DNA of 64,000 nucleotides from Adenanthera pavonina. Taxonomy: Eukaryota; Streptophyta; Magnoliopsida; Fabales; Fabaceae. The position numbers and the translations under genes were made by a program. The notes below the pieces were generated by a model. That model was not told the DNA's origin. It saw nothing but the letters and a program-made list of their open reading frames with translations, and searched no databases. Every line of letters starts with the position of its first letter. Within the stretch, counting starts at the first letter, position 1. The stretch is taken from assembly GCA_026686845.1 (NCBI GenBank), contig JAIVEN010000010.1, forward strand, positions 28,494,001 through 28,558,000, in the 5' to 3' direction. Below are positions 20,541 to 33,011 of the stretch, one piece after another.

Positions 20541-21453
20541 CTCGAGGTAGCAACGGCTAAAGTTGCCGGAGGATATTATATCGCCAGTGTTTTGTTTTTT
20601 GGGTGAACAGGTCGCCGTGTTCTAGTGTTCTTTGGCGGTTGGGCAACGGGAGGATAATGCGTTTGGATCCGGGTTGTCTAGGGTCACAATATCCTGAAAT
20701 AAGCAACCAATGCTGAACAATGAACACATTCTAAGAGCACATACGGAACACATTCTGCCATTCATATTAAAATCCAACACTTCAGATTTAATCTTAGTTT
20801 CTTTTTATTTCATTAATATCTTTTAATTTTATTGGATGTATAACCTAAAGATAAATTTATAATTATCCCTTTTTTGAAAATATAATAATAACATTAAAAA
20901 ATAGAAATTAAGAACTTTAAATTTGCTTCATCCAAATTATATTTAGTTATTATGAATAATATATAAATTTGTGAAATTTGTGATCATTTATGTCAAAAAA
21001 TTCATTTCTCAAATTTTCTTTTTTTGTGGTAGAAATTTCTCAAATTTTCTACATGATATGGAAAAAATGTCAAATAAAATACAAAATTTATAACATATTT
21101 TATTATTCATACTATGAATAATAAAGCTAATTCTTTACAATTACTCGTTACATTTCTTTGGCCAAACAAAAAAAAAAGTTACATTTAAATATTAAAAATT
21201 TAAAGTTTGACGTTTTCAAATTATAATTAATTTGACAACTAAATTCCTTATATAATAATATTTTTTAAAGAGAGTTACTGTTCATAATAATGTCTCATAG
21301 ACACTGCTCTTTCTATTTTTTTTTTTCAAATACTTTGGTATCCAATTTGAAGGTGCAGGTTCACCTTAAGATTTTCTATTTCTTCCAAGATACATGAGTT
21401 AATTCCTCACTTAAAATAATTGTTTCAAATAATTTTTTTATTTTAAAAATTAT
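20541..21453. other. Upstream region of the GTPase gene
   Basis: The first 150 bases upstream of the preferred start are GC-richer than the surroundings and should hold the promoter and leader. A TATA-like GATATAATAT lies about 35 bases from the ATG on the minus strand, which is too close for a normal leader, so it is not called. From 20780 to 21453 the DNA is AT-rich and shows nothing recognisable. Confidence 0.4.
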
Positions 21454-21461
21454 CTTTTCTC

Positions 21462-22057
21462 CATGGAACAAAAACCCGGACCAGACCGACCGTTTCAACC
21501 AGTTCCCAGTGCTAAGTCCGGTCCGATTATAGATCTCGACCATCATTTTCCAGAACCGGTGAAAAACCGGTCAAATCGGTCTCGAATCAGTGTAAAACCA
21601 GTTTATTTTTTAATTATTTTTCTATTTTTTAAAATTTTTAAAAAAAAAATTTTAAAATTTTTTACTTTTTAAAAATAAAATAACATTATTTTTAGTATCA
21701 AATAGCATTATTTTTTGAATAAATTTTTTTCTTTCTATATTATAATATTATATAAGTATTATTATGATACTAAATTATTAATAATAATAAATTTACTTAA
21801 CAAATAATATGAAAAAATATTAATTAACTATTTTGAATTCAAAATATGTTTACAATTAAATATTAACTTATTTAGATTTTAATATTAGGTTGTGAAACTT
21901 ATTAATAATAATTTTTTATTTTTTATATAATGTATAAAATTAAAAAATTATTAAATTTATTATCACTTATTTGATTTTGATTGAACCACAATTGAATAAT
22001 TAAATCTTAAATCAGTGCCTTGACTGGTTCAAAACCCGATTTTGTTTTTTGAACCTT
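21462..22057 (+). mobile_element. Non-autonomous hAT-type element, copy 2
   Basis: A 596-bp element flanked by a perfect 8-bp duplication CTTTTCTC (21454-21461 and 22058-22065). Its termini are CATGGAACAAAAA and the complement CAAGGTTCAAAAA, imperfect inverted repeats. It has GC-richer 'accggt' ends and an AT-rich core that matches, inverted, the element at 3469-4185. It has no coding capacity. It lies about 0.9 kb upstream of the GTPase start codon. Confidence 0.85.
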
Positions 22058-22119
22058 GCTTTTCTCGCTCAATTCCTCACTTCCCTATTTTCTCTCTTTA
22101 ACTTTGCTCTCTTATACCA

Positions 22120-22385
22120 AGACCAGCTATCTCTATAATTTTATCTTAATAACTTCACATACATATTAGATTTATTTGTTATTTAAACTTTTTCACAAAT
22201 TATTTTCACAAATTTTCTAATATTTTAAATTTTTTCTAAATTTTCATTATTTTTATGTTATTTTTCTGAAATTTTTATTATTTCTTAATTATTGATTACT
22301 AATAATTTCTTATAATTAAATATTATGAGTTTCTGCCTTTTTTAATATTATTATTAAAATTTATTTCTTATTTTTTTAACTTCAT
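22120..22385 (+). repeat. Dispersed AT-rich repeat, copy 1
   Basis: About 265 bases align in direct orientation to 54791-55055, with few substitutions and small indels. Both copies begin 'ctctataattttatcttaat' and end near 'tttcttattttt'. No coding sequence or terminal structure is visible, so the element type is unknown. Confidence 0.75.
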
Positions 22386-23777
22386 ATAGAACATGAACAT
22401 TCATTAACAGGGGCATAGATGTTAGAATATCAGCATTTGCTAAGTCATCCAAAATTTGGTGATAAACTATTTTTATGATGATGCAAGACTTTGAACATTG
22501 AAAAGCAAAACCATAAATACATAGTGAAGTTTGGAATGATATAACTCTTCATAATTACGTGTATGGCGATGACATTTGGTATGTATAATAAAGATAATAT
22601 AAAGTTTGATAAAAAATAATATATATAATCATTTGTGTATTGTAAATACAAAATATAAGGTAATGAATTACAATATCCAAAACAGTATAAAAAGCTGGTA
22701 ATTTCCAGCATGGACACTTCAAGCAATTAATTCCAAGCTATAAGAAAGTCCAACTAACAGGATTTTGAAGAGCTAGTAATTTACCGCCAAATAATATTGA
22801 GCAAAGTAAGATACATTAAAGTAAATTAAGAAATCAACAGCTTCAATCAATTCCAAATAATAAGATGTGAAGGGTTGGTTAAACTAATAATGGAGCCAAA
22901 GACAAAAGTGGGTTTCCGAGGAAGTTGGTGGCTTGGAGAGCCATCACCACACAACCAACTATAAACTTACTAAAACTACAAACTCTCCTGTATAATAAAA
23001 TTGTAGCACTTGAATATAAATAATCCAAAAATCTTCCAACGAAGAACTTGGGAATGACTATTTTTGCTGTAATTTCTTGGCATAATAAATATTATCTTGA
23101 TGATGTATACTATACTGCACTGCAAGTTCTATTGTTGAGTGCAATGGTTATCAATTTGACCTGCATTTAATGTTAAAAACATAATCGGCTAAGTGATGCC
23201 TGGTCCCTAGAAAAAAGCATGGAAATACAAATGCATAATTGGATTACCATATATGAAATAGTGTGCATGGCAAAAGATTTTTCATGTCCAACTAATTGAA
23301 TAAGTTAATAAACTTCGCCAAATTGGAGCTATCAGGTTTGGAACAAAAGTAAACATGTCTCTAAATTATTTGAGACTGAATACAGGAAGAATTGGAACTA
23401 TCAGCCTTTAGCTTTTGAGTTTTCAAGTTTGTACGTGCCCTTATAGTAAAATAAACAAACAAACTTACTAATAACTAATTAACAAAGTTAAAAAGCTAGT
23501 GCAAATATCATAAGAATAACCTTTGTTTTTCTCCTAGATAATGCTGACACATATGATGCTAAAAAATTAATATATCAATTTAGCATATTCACAATGCAGG
23601 AGATTCAAGATTATCCCTCACTCCACAAGGTTCGAGACCTTCCTAAATGTAGCCTATCAATCAATATTGGAACATTGCATATATAATACTTGAAGACTTG
23701 GACATGGACCATCGTCTAGCTTCCTTTTCTTAATGCAACTCAGGACCAAACTTTGACACTATGTCTGTGTCTTAGTG
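22386..23777. other. Intergenic DNA, nothing recognised
   Basis: AT-rich sequence between the dispersed repeat and copia element A. Open frames are short and without domain character. The last five bases before 23783 (AGGGT) are the target duplication of element A. Confidence 0.5.
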
Positions 23778-24570
23778 AGGGTTGTTGAATCAAGTGTTTT
23801 GATGATTCCAAACCAACCTTCTAGAGTTTGGAAAGAAGATATTAAAGGTGCATAGAAGATCCCAAATGGAAAAATCTAAGTAAAATCAGCACAAGATTAG
23901 ATATAGGATTTCTTATCGTGTTTAATTTGAATAAAAGACTTTGAGCTTGCAAAATAATGATTTAGAAATATGATTCTATGATAATTCATGGAATATTTAA
24001 AAAACACCCACTAACAGACGAACATTAAAGTGTTAAAACTAATCTATTACTTTGAAAATTTGAACTTTGGCTTCTGAAATTTGAATTTCGAATTGAAAAT
24101 AAGTTGGTTAGAAAAGAGATTCCTCTGACAGGTGAACTTTGAGTGCAGAAATTCAAACTTTGACATGAGTCTGATGAGAGCCTTCTCTGACAGATGAACT
24201 TTGAGGTTTGAAAATTCAAATTTCTGATAAAACATAATTCATAAAAATGAAAAATTCATCTGAGGATATGTCAAAGCTCATATGAAAATAAAGTTTAAAA
24301 AGAGTCCAAAATTAGCTCACTGACAAACGAACTTTGATTTTGAAAATTTAAATTTTAGAAATAAAGCTTGCAAGTCTGTTATGATAATCTGTTAACATAC
24401 GAATGTTGGTTTTTAAAAATTCAAATTTTGAAATAAGTCTGATAAGAGCTCCCTCTGACAGACGAACTTTGAATCTCGAAAATTCGAATTTCAAAAAGAT
24501 GAACTATTGTGCCTTATTGAGTTGCCCACTGACAGACGAATTTTGGGCACCAAAATTCGAACTTCGAAGG

Positions 24571-26233
24571 TGTTAGTTAGGCTGGCTTCTTAAGAGAGGG
24601 GTGAATTGGGAAGCTTGAAAATTTTCTGCAAAATATCAAGAAAGTGAAGAAAGCAAAGTATAGAAGGTAAAACAGAGTATGAGTAAATAAACTGAAAAAT
24701 TGCAGTAAAGAGAAGAAAACTCATATATTTATCCTGGTTCGATCTCTCCACTTGACCTACGTTCAGTCCCCAAGTCACCACTTGAAATTTTCCACTATTC
24801 TGCAAGAATTCAGCGGGCTTCTTGCAAATGTCTTAGTACAAAGATGTTACTCTATTTCTAGAGCTTCACTCAATCACTCTATGCACTCTTACAAAGTGCT
24901 TTCCAATCCCTTGTGATATTTCCTCACAAGAAAATCTATCTTCTAGATGAAGATAAGATTGTTTACAAAGATTAAACTCTCTTAAATAGAGTGAATATGA
25001 AAGTTGGAGTACAAAATATTGAAGTGAGAGAGTAGGAGACTTTGAGTAGATGATTTGACAGAATTTCAGTATATACAAAGTTAAAATCGTTACCCACAAC
25101 TTCAAATGATGTTATATTTATAGATTTATGTCTCAAATATCCGTTAGAGACAAAATCTATCTGTTGGAGAAGTTATCCAACGGTTACTCTGAAAAACTAT
25201 TCGTTAACCAACCGCATTTAATGCTTCTGACATACTAAAATTCAAATTTCGGTTGGTCAATAGACGAATTTCACAGAAATCGAAGGTTAACAACTTTAAC
25301 ATTGAATGCCCGAAGTTCGCCTGTCATGAAGTGAAATTCGAATTTTGATATTTGGAAAATGTTTCTATGTTGTGATATACGAATTTTCAGGCAGAAAGTT
25401 TTTCTATTAAGTGTGAACAGTATTTTCAATTTGCTACAGTGCCTTCAAAATTCAAATTTTGGAACCCCAAAATTCGTCTGTCCGTAGCTGGTTTACAAGG
25501 CTCAGTAGTTCATATAGTTCAAAATTTGAATTTTCAAAGGGCAAAGTTCGTCTGTCAGAGAGACCTCTTTTCAGATTTACTTTAAAATTTGAATTTATAA
25601 ATACTGCCATTCGTATGTCAACATATCATTGAAACAGACTCACAAGCTTAGTTTCTGAAATTCGAATTTTCATGTTCAAAGTTCGTCTGTCAGTGAGCAA
25701 TTTTGAACCCCAATCTTAACTTGGTTTTAGATGAATTTTTACACAATTTCAGATGAATTTCTTTAGTTTTCATAAGTTTCATTTTGTCTGAAATTTGAAT
25801 TTTCAAAACCCAAAGCTCGTCTATTACTGTAAGCTTCTTTCAGACATTTATCAAAATTTGAATTTTCCCAAGTCAAAATTCGTCTGTCAGAGAAGCATCT
25901 CCTTAGACTTATTCAGTTTAAATACGAAATTCGAATTTCCAAAGCCAAAGTTCGAATTTCCAAGATGATAGTTTAATATAAACCTTTAAAACTTCGTCTG
26001 TTGGTGGGTGTTTTCCAAATATTCCATGATTTAACATAGAATCAAGGTTTTAAAACATCTTTTCACTAAATCAAAGTCTTTTACTCAAATTAAAATATAA
26101 CTAAACATCCTACATCTATTCTTGCACAGATTTTTCTAGAATTTCTTCACTTGAAATATTTTGGGCACCTTTGATATCTTTATTCCAAGCTCTTGAGGGT
26201 TGGTTTGGAATCATCAAAACTCTGGATTCAACA
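24571..26233 (-). repeat. Solo LTR nested in the 5' LTR of element A
   Basis: A 1663-bp LTR of the same family in the opposite orientation. It starts TGTTAGTTAGGC and ends GATTCAACA on the plus strand. A perfect 5-bp duplication GAAGG flanks it (24566-24570 and 26234-26238), and the host LTR resumes exactly after it. No internal region remains, so the two LTRs of the incoming element recombined after insertion. Its TATA box complement is at 25115-25122. Confidence 0.93.
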
Positions 26234-26479
26234 GAAGGCACTGCAGCAATATGGGACAACTATTCACGCTTATCAGAAGAACTTTAACTTGAAAATTCAA
26301 ATGTTCCAACATAGAAATATTTTTTAAAGATGAAAATTCGAACTTTGAGTGTCAGAAGCATTAAATGTGATTAGTGAACGGATAGTTTTTCAGAGTAACC
26401 GTTGGGTAACATCTCTAACGGATAGATCTTGTCTCTAAAGTAATCGTTGGGTAACGTCTCTAACGGATAGACCTAAATC

Positions 26480-26487
26480 TATAAATA
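26480..26487 (+). promoter_or_regulatory. TATA box of element A 5' LTR
   Basis: TATAAATA in the context CTATAAATAG. The same position is conserved in the other LTR copies (36559-36566 plus; 25115-25122 and 39679-39686 minus) and altered to CATAAATA in the LTR at 48461-50058. Confidence 0.7.
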
Positions 26488-27034
26488 GAATTTCATTTGA
26501 AGTTGTGGGTAACAAATTTACATTGTATATACTGAAACTCTGTCAAATTCTTAACTCAAAGTCTCTTACTCTCATATACTTCATTATTCTGCACTTCAAC
26601 TTTTATATACACTCTAAATTGGAGAGTTCATTTATTGCAATCAATCTTTTCTTTATCTGGAAGAAAGATTTTCTTGTGAAGGGATATCACGAGGGATTTG
26701 GGAAGCACTTAGTTAGAGTGCAAAGAGACAGGTTGTAAGCTCTGAGAATAGAGTATCAAAATTGTACTAAGATAATTGTAAAAAGCCCATTGAATTCTTG
26801 TAAGATAGTGGATAATCTCAAATAGTTGCTTGGGGACTGGATTTAGGTCAAGATAAAGAGACCGAACCAGGATAAACATCTATGTCTCCCCTTCTCTTTT
26901 ACTGCATTTACCTTACTATTCCTTTATACTATGTTTTACTGTCACTTTTGCCTTCATCACTCTCTTGACCTTTGCAGAAAATTTTAATCTTCCCAATTCA
27001 CTCCCCCTTTTGGGAAGCCAACATATCTAATAAG

Positions 27035-27046
27035 TGGTATCAGAGC
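27035..27046 (+). other. Primer binding site of element A
   Basis: TGGTATCAGAGC, two bases after the 5' LTR, complementary to the 3' end of initiator Met-tRNA as in most plant copia elements. Confidence 0.9.
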
Positions 27047-27089
27047 CCGGATTCTCAAACAAAGGATCTAATAGTTTAGGAAAATTCAA

Positions 27090-28885
27090 TGGCTGGCTTT
27101 GGAGAAGGTATACTACCTGAGGGAAACAACACAAACAAACCACCTGATTTCAATAGAGAACACTATGGATACTAGAAGATGAGAATACAAATCTATCTCC
27201 AGTCAATTGATCTGGACATCTGTTCTGTCATCCAGAAAGGAGACTTTGTCCCAATGAAACTACAGGATGATGGAAAATACAAGGAGAAGCTAGAGGACGA
27301 GTGGAATGAGGAAAATAGGAGAAGAGTTCTGATGAACTTTAAGGTAAAACACTGCCTGGTCAGTGCATTAAACCAAGACAAATTCTACAAAGTGTCACAA
27401 TGTTCCATAGCCAAGGGTATGTGGGATACGTTAGAAATCGCTCATGAAGGAACCACTTGAGTAAGAGAAAACAAATTGAACTCCTGCATTGGTGAATATG
27501 AAATCTTCAGAATGGTGGAAGGTGAGAGTATCAAAGAGCTACAAAAGAGATTCACCCTTTTTGTAAATCTATTGAAGAGTCTTGGCAAGGAGTACACTCA
27601 GCCAGAAAATGTGAGAAAAATCCTCAGAGCTCTTCCTCTAGAATGGCAACCCAACGTAACAGTAATAGAGGAAGCTAGAGGAGAATCAATGGCCTCTATC
27701 ACAGCCCTCTTTGGTAGCCTTGAAGAATATGAGGAAATGATAAAGGCTCTTAAGGAAGCAGGACAAGACAGGAAAAAGAAAGGTCTTACTCTAAAAGCTA
27801 CTGAAGAAAAAGAAGAAGAATCTGATGATGGAGATGAATTAGATAAAGAAACTCTGGCTATGATGGTCAGAAAATTCGAAAGGTTTTACAACAAGAAAAG
27901 AAATAAAAGATTCTTCAAGAAATGAGTAGCTGGAGACAACAAGAAAGAGGGAAAAGAACCTGTCACTTGCTACAAATGCAAAAAGTAAGGGCACATCAAA
28001 TGAGATTGTCCACAATTTCTAAAGATGCAAGAGAAAGAAAAGAAAGCTGCTGACAAGAGCATGAAAAAGAGGGCATACATCTCATTAATCTGGGGTAACA
28101 GCTCAGATGAAGAAGAAGATGATGAAAATGAAATTGCTAATATTTGCTTGATGGCACTTGCATCTGAAGAAACTCAAAATCCATCCAACAGTGATCATGA
28201 GGAAGGGGTATATGAATCTGAACCTTCTTATTCTGAATTACTTGATGTATTTCATGAACTTCATGATGAATTTATTAAGACAGCTAAAGAACTGAGACAA
28301 GCTAAGAAAAAGATTAACAAGTTTGAATCTTAGTGCAATATCTCTGACATTACATCTCTGCATAAATCTGAATTTGCTTGCTGTACATCATGTACTGAAT
28401 TAAAGCAAACTAATGACTATCTACTGAAAGGAATGGTTAGACTTATTAAGGGTAAAGATATGTTGTTTGCTTTAATGGGAAGTCAGAAAATCACACAAGG
28501 AAAAGCTGGACTTGGCTATGATCCTTGTGCAGTAAAAGAAAGGATTAAAAAGAAAAATCAAAATCTGTATATGAGACATTTTGTGCATGCTAATGTGCAT
28601 AAAAAGAAAGATCATATTTCAAATCTCATTGAATCCTATGATCAACCAAAATATGTTAAACAAAAATATTATCTGCATTGCTTTCTTCCTGCATCACAAT
28701 CTAGCAGCCCTTTCATCACCTGTCACTTCCGTAACAAGAAGGGACACATTTCCAGTTCATGCGCATTGAAGAAAAATGGACTTGACAGGAAGGTAAAATG
28801 AGTTCCTAAAGGTACACTTGTATCTAGGGAAAATACCACTGACAGAAAAGGACCTAAGCAAATTTGGGTACCTAAAAGGAAACTC
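27090..28885 (+). pseudogene. Element A gag (several stops)
   Basis: Begins at ATG 27090 (MAGFGEG), the same start as element B. Copia capsid features include MWDTLEIAHEG, SIKELQKRFT and VRKILRALPLEW. Next come an acidic Lys/Glu-rich region, a degraded CCHC knuckle (about 27968-28016, with a stop inside), and a second Cys/His cluster CHFRNKKGHISSSC near 28720-28765. In-frame stops include TAG where element B has TGG (HYGYW), TGA at 27458-27460, TGA at 27923-27925, TAA and TGA within the knuckle, and TAG at 28331-28333. Capsid packages the RNA; this copy cannot make it. Confidence 0.85.
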
Positions 28886-31800
28886 TGAGCTTTGTTTTGC
28901 AAATCTGCCTTAAAGTAAAAAAGAGCAACTAATAGTATATGGACAGTGCCTGCTCAAGTCACATGACTGGTGATAAGGAGAAGTTCATCACCCTTTGAGA
29001 TAAAAAGGAAGGAAAGGTGACCTTTGGAGGTGATCAATACGGCAAAATAGTTGGAATTGGCATTATGGGCAAGATTCCTGAAACATCTATTGAAGAGGTG
29101 CTGTTTGTAATTGGTCTCAATCACAATATGCTAAGTGTGAGTCAGACATGTGACAAAGGTAACTAGGTACTGTTTGACTCAAAATTTTGTCTGGTCATCC
29201 GAAGTGATCACAAAGTAATCATCAAGGCTTAAATGGATGGTAACTGCTATACTATTAATCTTGATGAACTTCCTTCCTTAGATTCTGTCTATTTGATTAG
29301 TCAGGATAATGATAGTTGGTTATGGTATAGAAGATTAGCACATGTCAACATGAACCAACTGTAAAAACTGGTTAAGAATGAGTTAGTCACTGGCTTACCA
29401 AAAATCTCTTTTGAAAAAGACAGAATGTGATGCATGCCTTAAAGAAAAAAAAACTAAATCATCTTTTAAATCTAAAAATGTAGTCACCACATCTAGACCA
29501 CTGCAACTATTGCATATGGATCTGATTGGTCCATCTAGAGTAAAAAGCATTGGTGGTAATTTGTATATTCTTGTGAGTGTGGATGATTACTCTAGATTTA
29601 CTTGGACCTTGTTTCTTTCTTCCAAAAGTGAAACAGTTGATACATTTGTAACCTTAACTAAGAAAGTGCAAAATGATAAGGGTATTTCTATTGTGTCTAT
29701 CAGGTCTGACCATGGAGGAGAGTTTGAAAATTCATGCTTTCTGGAGTACTGTGATGAACATGGAATTTATCACAACTTCTCAACTCCAAGAACTCCTCAG
29801 TAGAATGGAGTAGTGGAAAGGAAGAATAAAATAATTGGAGAAATGGCAAGAGCAATGCTGAGTGAAAAGGAACTTTCTCAAATATTCTAAGCTGATGCAG
29901 TAAACACAGTAAGTTACATCATTAACAGAGCCTACATCAGATCAATTCTGGGGAAGACTCCTTATGAGCTGTACAAAGGAAGGAAACCAAACATTTCACA
30001 TCTGCATGTATTCAGATGTAAGTGTTTTATCCACAACAATGGAAAGAAGAATCTGGGTAAGTTTGACGCCAAATCTGATTAAGGTATATTTCTGGGCTAT
30101 TCTAGTAGAAGTAAAGCATATAGAATTTTCAATAACAAAACTAAATCTGTAGAGGAATCTGTGCATATTGTGTTTATTGAAAATGAAATAGTTTCCAAGC
30201 ATATCATTGATGAAGATGATCTTATTTCAAATTTTAAGAACTTAGATATTTTTTAAGAAGGTAAAACTAAACCTCCAAAAATATCTGAATCTATCAACAT
30301 AAAGGAAGATATTCAAGAGAAAGACTTTGAGGATGAGAATAATGAAGATATATCTCAAGAACTTCCCAGAGCTTGAAGATATTAAAGGAATCATCTTATT
30401 GATCAAGTGATTGGGGATGTTCAAGAGAAAGTTAAAACTAAAAAACAGCTAAGGGATCAGATGATCAACTGTGCTTTCATTTCTTAAATTGAACCTAAGT
30501 GTGCTAAAGAAGCCTTCACTGATGAATACTGGATTCTGGACATGCAAGATGAATTAAATCAGTTTGAAAGAAATCAAGTTTGGAATTTAGTGCCTATACC
30601 TAGAAATCACCTTATCATTAGCACTAAATGGGTCTTTAGAAATAAACTTGATTAATCAGGAACAATAATAAGAAATAAAGTAAGACTGGTTGCCAAAGGA
30701 TATAATCAAGAAGAAGGTATTGATTTTGAGGTGACCTTTGCTCGAGTTGCAAGATTAAAAGCAATTAGAATCCTGTTGGTCTATGCACTCATGAAAAACA
30801 TAATGTTATATCAAATGGATATGAAAAGTGCTTTTCTAAATGGATATATCATGGAAAAAGTTTATGTAGACCAACCTCCAGGCTTTGAAGACTCTACAAA
30901 ACCAAACCATGTTTATAAACTAAAGAAAGCTCTTTACGATTTAAAATAAGCTCATAGAGCATGGTATGAAAGGCTAAGCAACTTTCTAACTGAAAATGGA
31001 TTCAATAGAGGAAAAGTAGATACTACTTTATTCACTAAGAAAGAAAATAAAGATTTTTTTATTGTTCAAATTTATGTTGATGATATTATATTTGGTGCTA
31101 CTAATAAATCTCTTTGTAAGAATTTCTCTAAACTAATGCAGGGTGAATTTGAAATGTCAATGATGGGTGAGCTTAACTTCTTCCTTGGACTGCAAATTAA
31201 GTAATGTGTTGATGGTATCTTCCTCAACCAATCAAAATATCTGAAAGAGTTGCTGAAAAAGTTTGGCATGGAAAAAGCCAAGCCAATGGGAACTCTTATG
31301 ACTACTGCAACTAAGCTTGATATGGATGAAGGAGGAAAAACTTTTAACATAACCCAATACAGAAAAATGATTGGATCTTTGCTATACCTAACAGTTAGCA
31401 GACCTGACATCATGTTCAATGTCTGTATATGTGCAAGATTCTAATCATGTCCCAAAGAAATCCATGCAACTGATGTGAAATGCATCTTCAAATATCTAAT
31501 TGAAACATCACAAATGAGACTTTGGTACCCAAAGGGCAATGGAGAAGATCTTATTGGATACACTGATGCTGACTTTGCTGGATCTAAAACTGATAGAAAA
31601 AACACAAGTGGAACATGTCAGTTCCTTGGAGGATCCTTGGTGTCATGGTTCAGCAAGAAGCAAAACAGTGTGGCTCTATCCACTGTAGAAGCTGAATATG
31701 TTGGATGTGCCCAAGTTATTTGGATAAAGCAGCAGCTTGAAGATCTTGAGATTAAGATGAATGAAATACCAATAATGTGTGACAACCAAAGTGCTATTAA

Positions 31801-32011
31801 CATTACAAAGAATCCTATCATACATTCAAGGACAAAGCATATTGAAGTTAGGCATCACCTTATAAGGGACCATATTCTAAAAGGAGAAATCAGATTAGAA
31901 TACATCCCTACCGAGGATCAAGTTGCTGACATTCTGACAAAGCCCCTTCCAAAAGATAGATATTGTAAAATCAGAAGAGAATTGGGTATGGTAAATCCCA
32001 ATGAACTATAA
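28886..32011 (+). pseudogene. Element A pol: protease, integrase, RT, RNase H
   Basis: Protease motif near 28939 reads DSACSSHMTGD (Ala where Gly is usual). The GAG-pre-integrase region with WYRRLAHVNM is at 29320-29360. Integrase (about 29411-30070) has catalytic D in MDLIGPSRV, D in RSDHGGEFE and E in VVERKNK. RT (about 30530-31440) includes [11 protein letters not shown] and catalytic YVDDIIFGA. RNase H (31475-32011) runs from DADFAGSKTDRK to KPLPKDRY. There is a frame change near 29410 and at least ten stops, most of them one transition away from Gln, Trp or Arg codons. The last 178 codons are open. Confidence 0.9.
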
Positions 32012-33011
32012 GTATGACCTTATATCTATCTAGATTAAAGTTTCTGACATTGAATCAATCCTAACTTTAGCATCGGAGTGTGTTTGATATGAGTTATAGG
32101 TTCTCCTCACAAGTTCAAATGATAATAGAACCATATAATGGAGCTAATCAGGATGACACAATCAAAAGATGAAAAAGAAAGCTAGAAATCTGAGCATCTG
32201 GATTTGTTTTGTAAGTTCAGAAAGTTGAAATTCGCATTTTAGCTGTTTATTAGATGAATTTCAGTGATTAAACTATGTTTTTGTGAAGTTAGCATATTCA
32301 AAATTCGAATATGGATGCCTATCAGACGAATTTTAGTTGGCCGCACTCTGTAACAGTACTCTTCTGTCCTTCAAAATTCATCTGTTGAACAATAGAAATT
32401 CAAATTTTCAAAAATGAAATGCAAATTTTGTCTCTATTCAACATGACTAATATATGAATCTCCATTTCTCAAAATACGCATGTTGAAAAATTCTTTACAA
32501 AATGTTAAAATTCAAATTTTGGAATCAAAATTTGTCTATTGTAACATGTTTACTTTATTGGTTCTCTGAAAGATGAATTTTCATGAGTAAAGTTCGTCTG
32601 TTGCTTGTTTTGTTCATAATTACTTATTGCCTGATTCTTTCGAAGTTCGAACTTTGTTGAAGCGAAGTTCGTCTATTCACATATTGTTTTCAGAACCAAG
32701 CCTCTGTCAGATGAATTTTCAGTTGAACATTCATCTGTCAGTAAGCCTTGCTGAATGGTTTAACTTGTATCTGCTCAAATTCAAATTTTAGCCTCTCAAA
32801 ATTTGTCTGTTCAGTAGTTACATACGTTAAAACCAAAGGTCGTCCTCTGAATAGATGCAAACCTATTCGTCTCTCTCTCTCAAGCCTGTTCAAATTTTCT
32901 CTTTAATTTTCATTAACTCCGTTCATGAACCTTCATTTCTCATCGATTAAACTTCTTTTTGTACCTTATAAACCCACTCTTTGCATCTTTCTGAATCATT
33001 CCTCACTAAGA
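32012..33011 (+). other. Spacer of element A with LTR-like motif array
   Basis: Non-coding DNA between pol and the extra ORF. From about 32220 to 32830 it alternates 'gttcgtctgt'-type and 'aaattcgaattt'-type motifs like those filling the LTRs, without being an LTR copy. The corresponding spacer of element B (43236-44231) has the same pattern on the other strand. Confidence 0.7.

Larger units (their letters stand above)
23783..27032 (+). repeat. 5' LTR of element A (interrupted)
   Basis: It begins TGTTGAATCAAG and ends TATCTAATA; the usual final CA is mutated to TA. It is interrupted at 24571-26238 by an inverted solo LTR plus one target copy. A TATA box, TATAAATA, is at 26480-26487, with four AACGG/CCGTT motifs in the preceding 105 bases. 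Confidence 0.92.
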
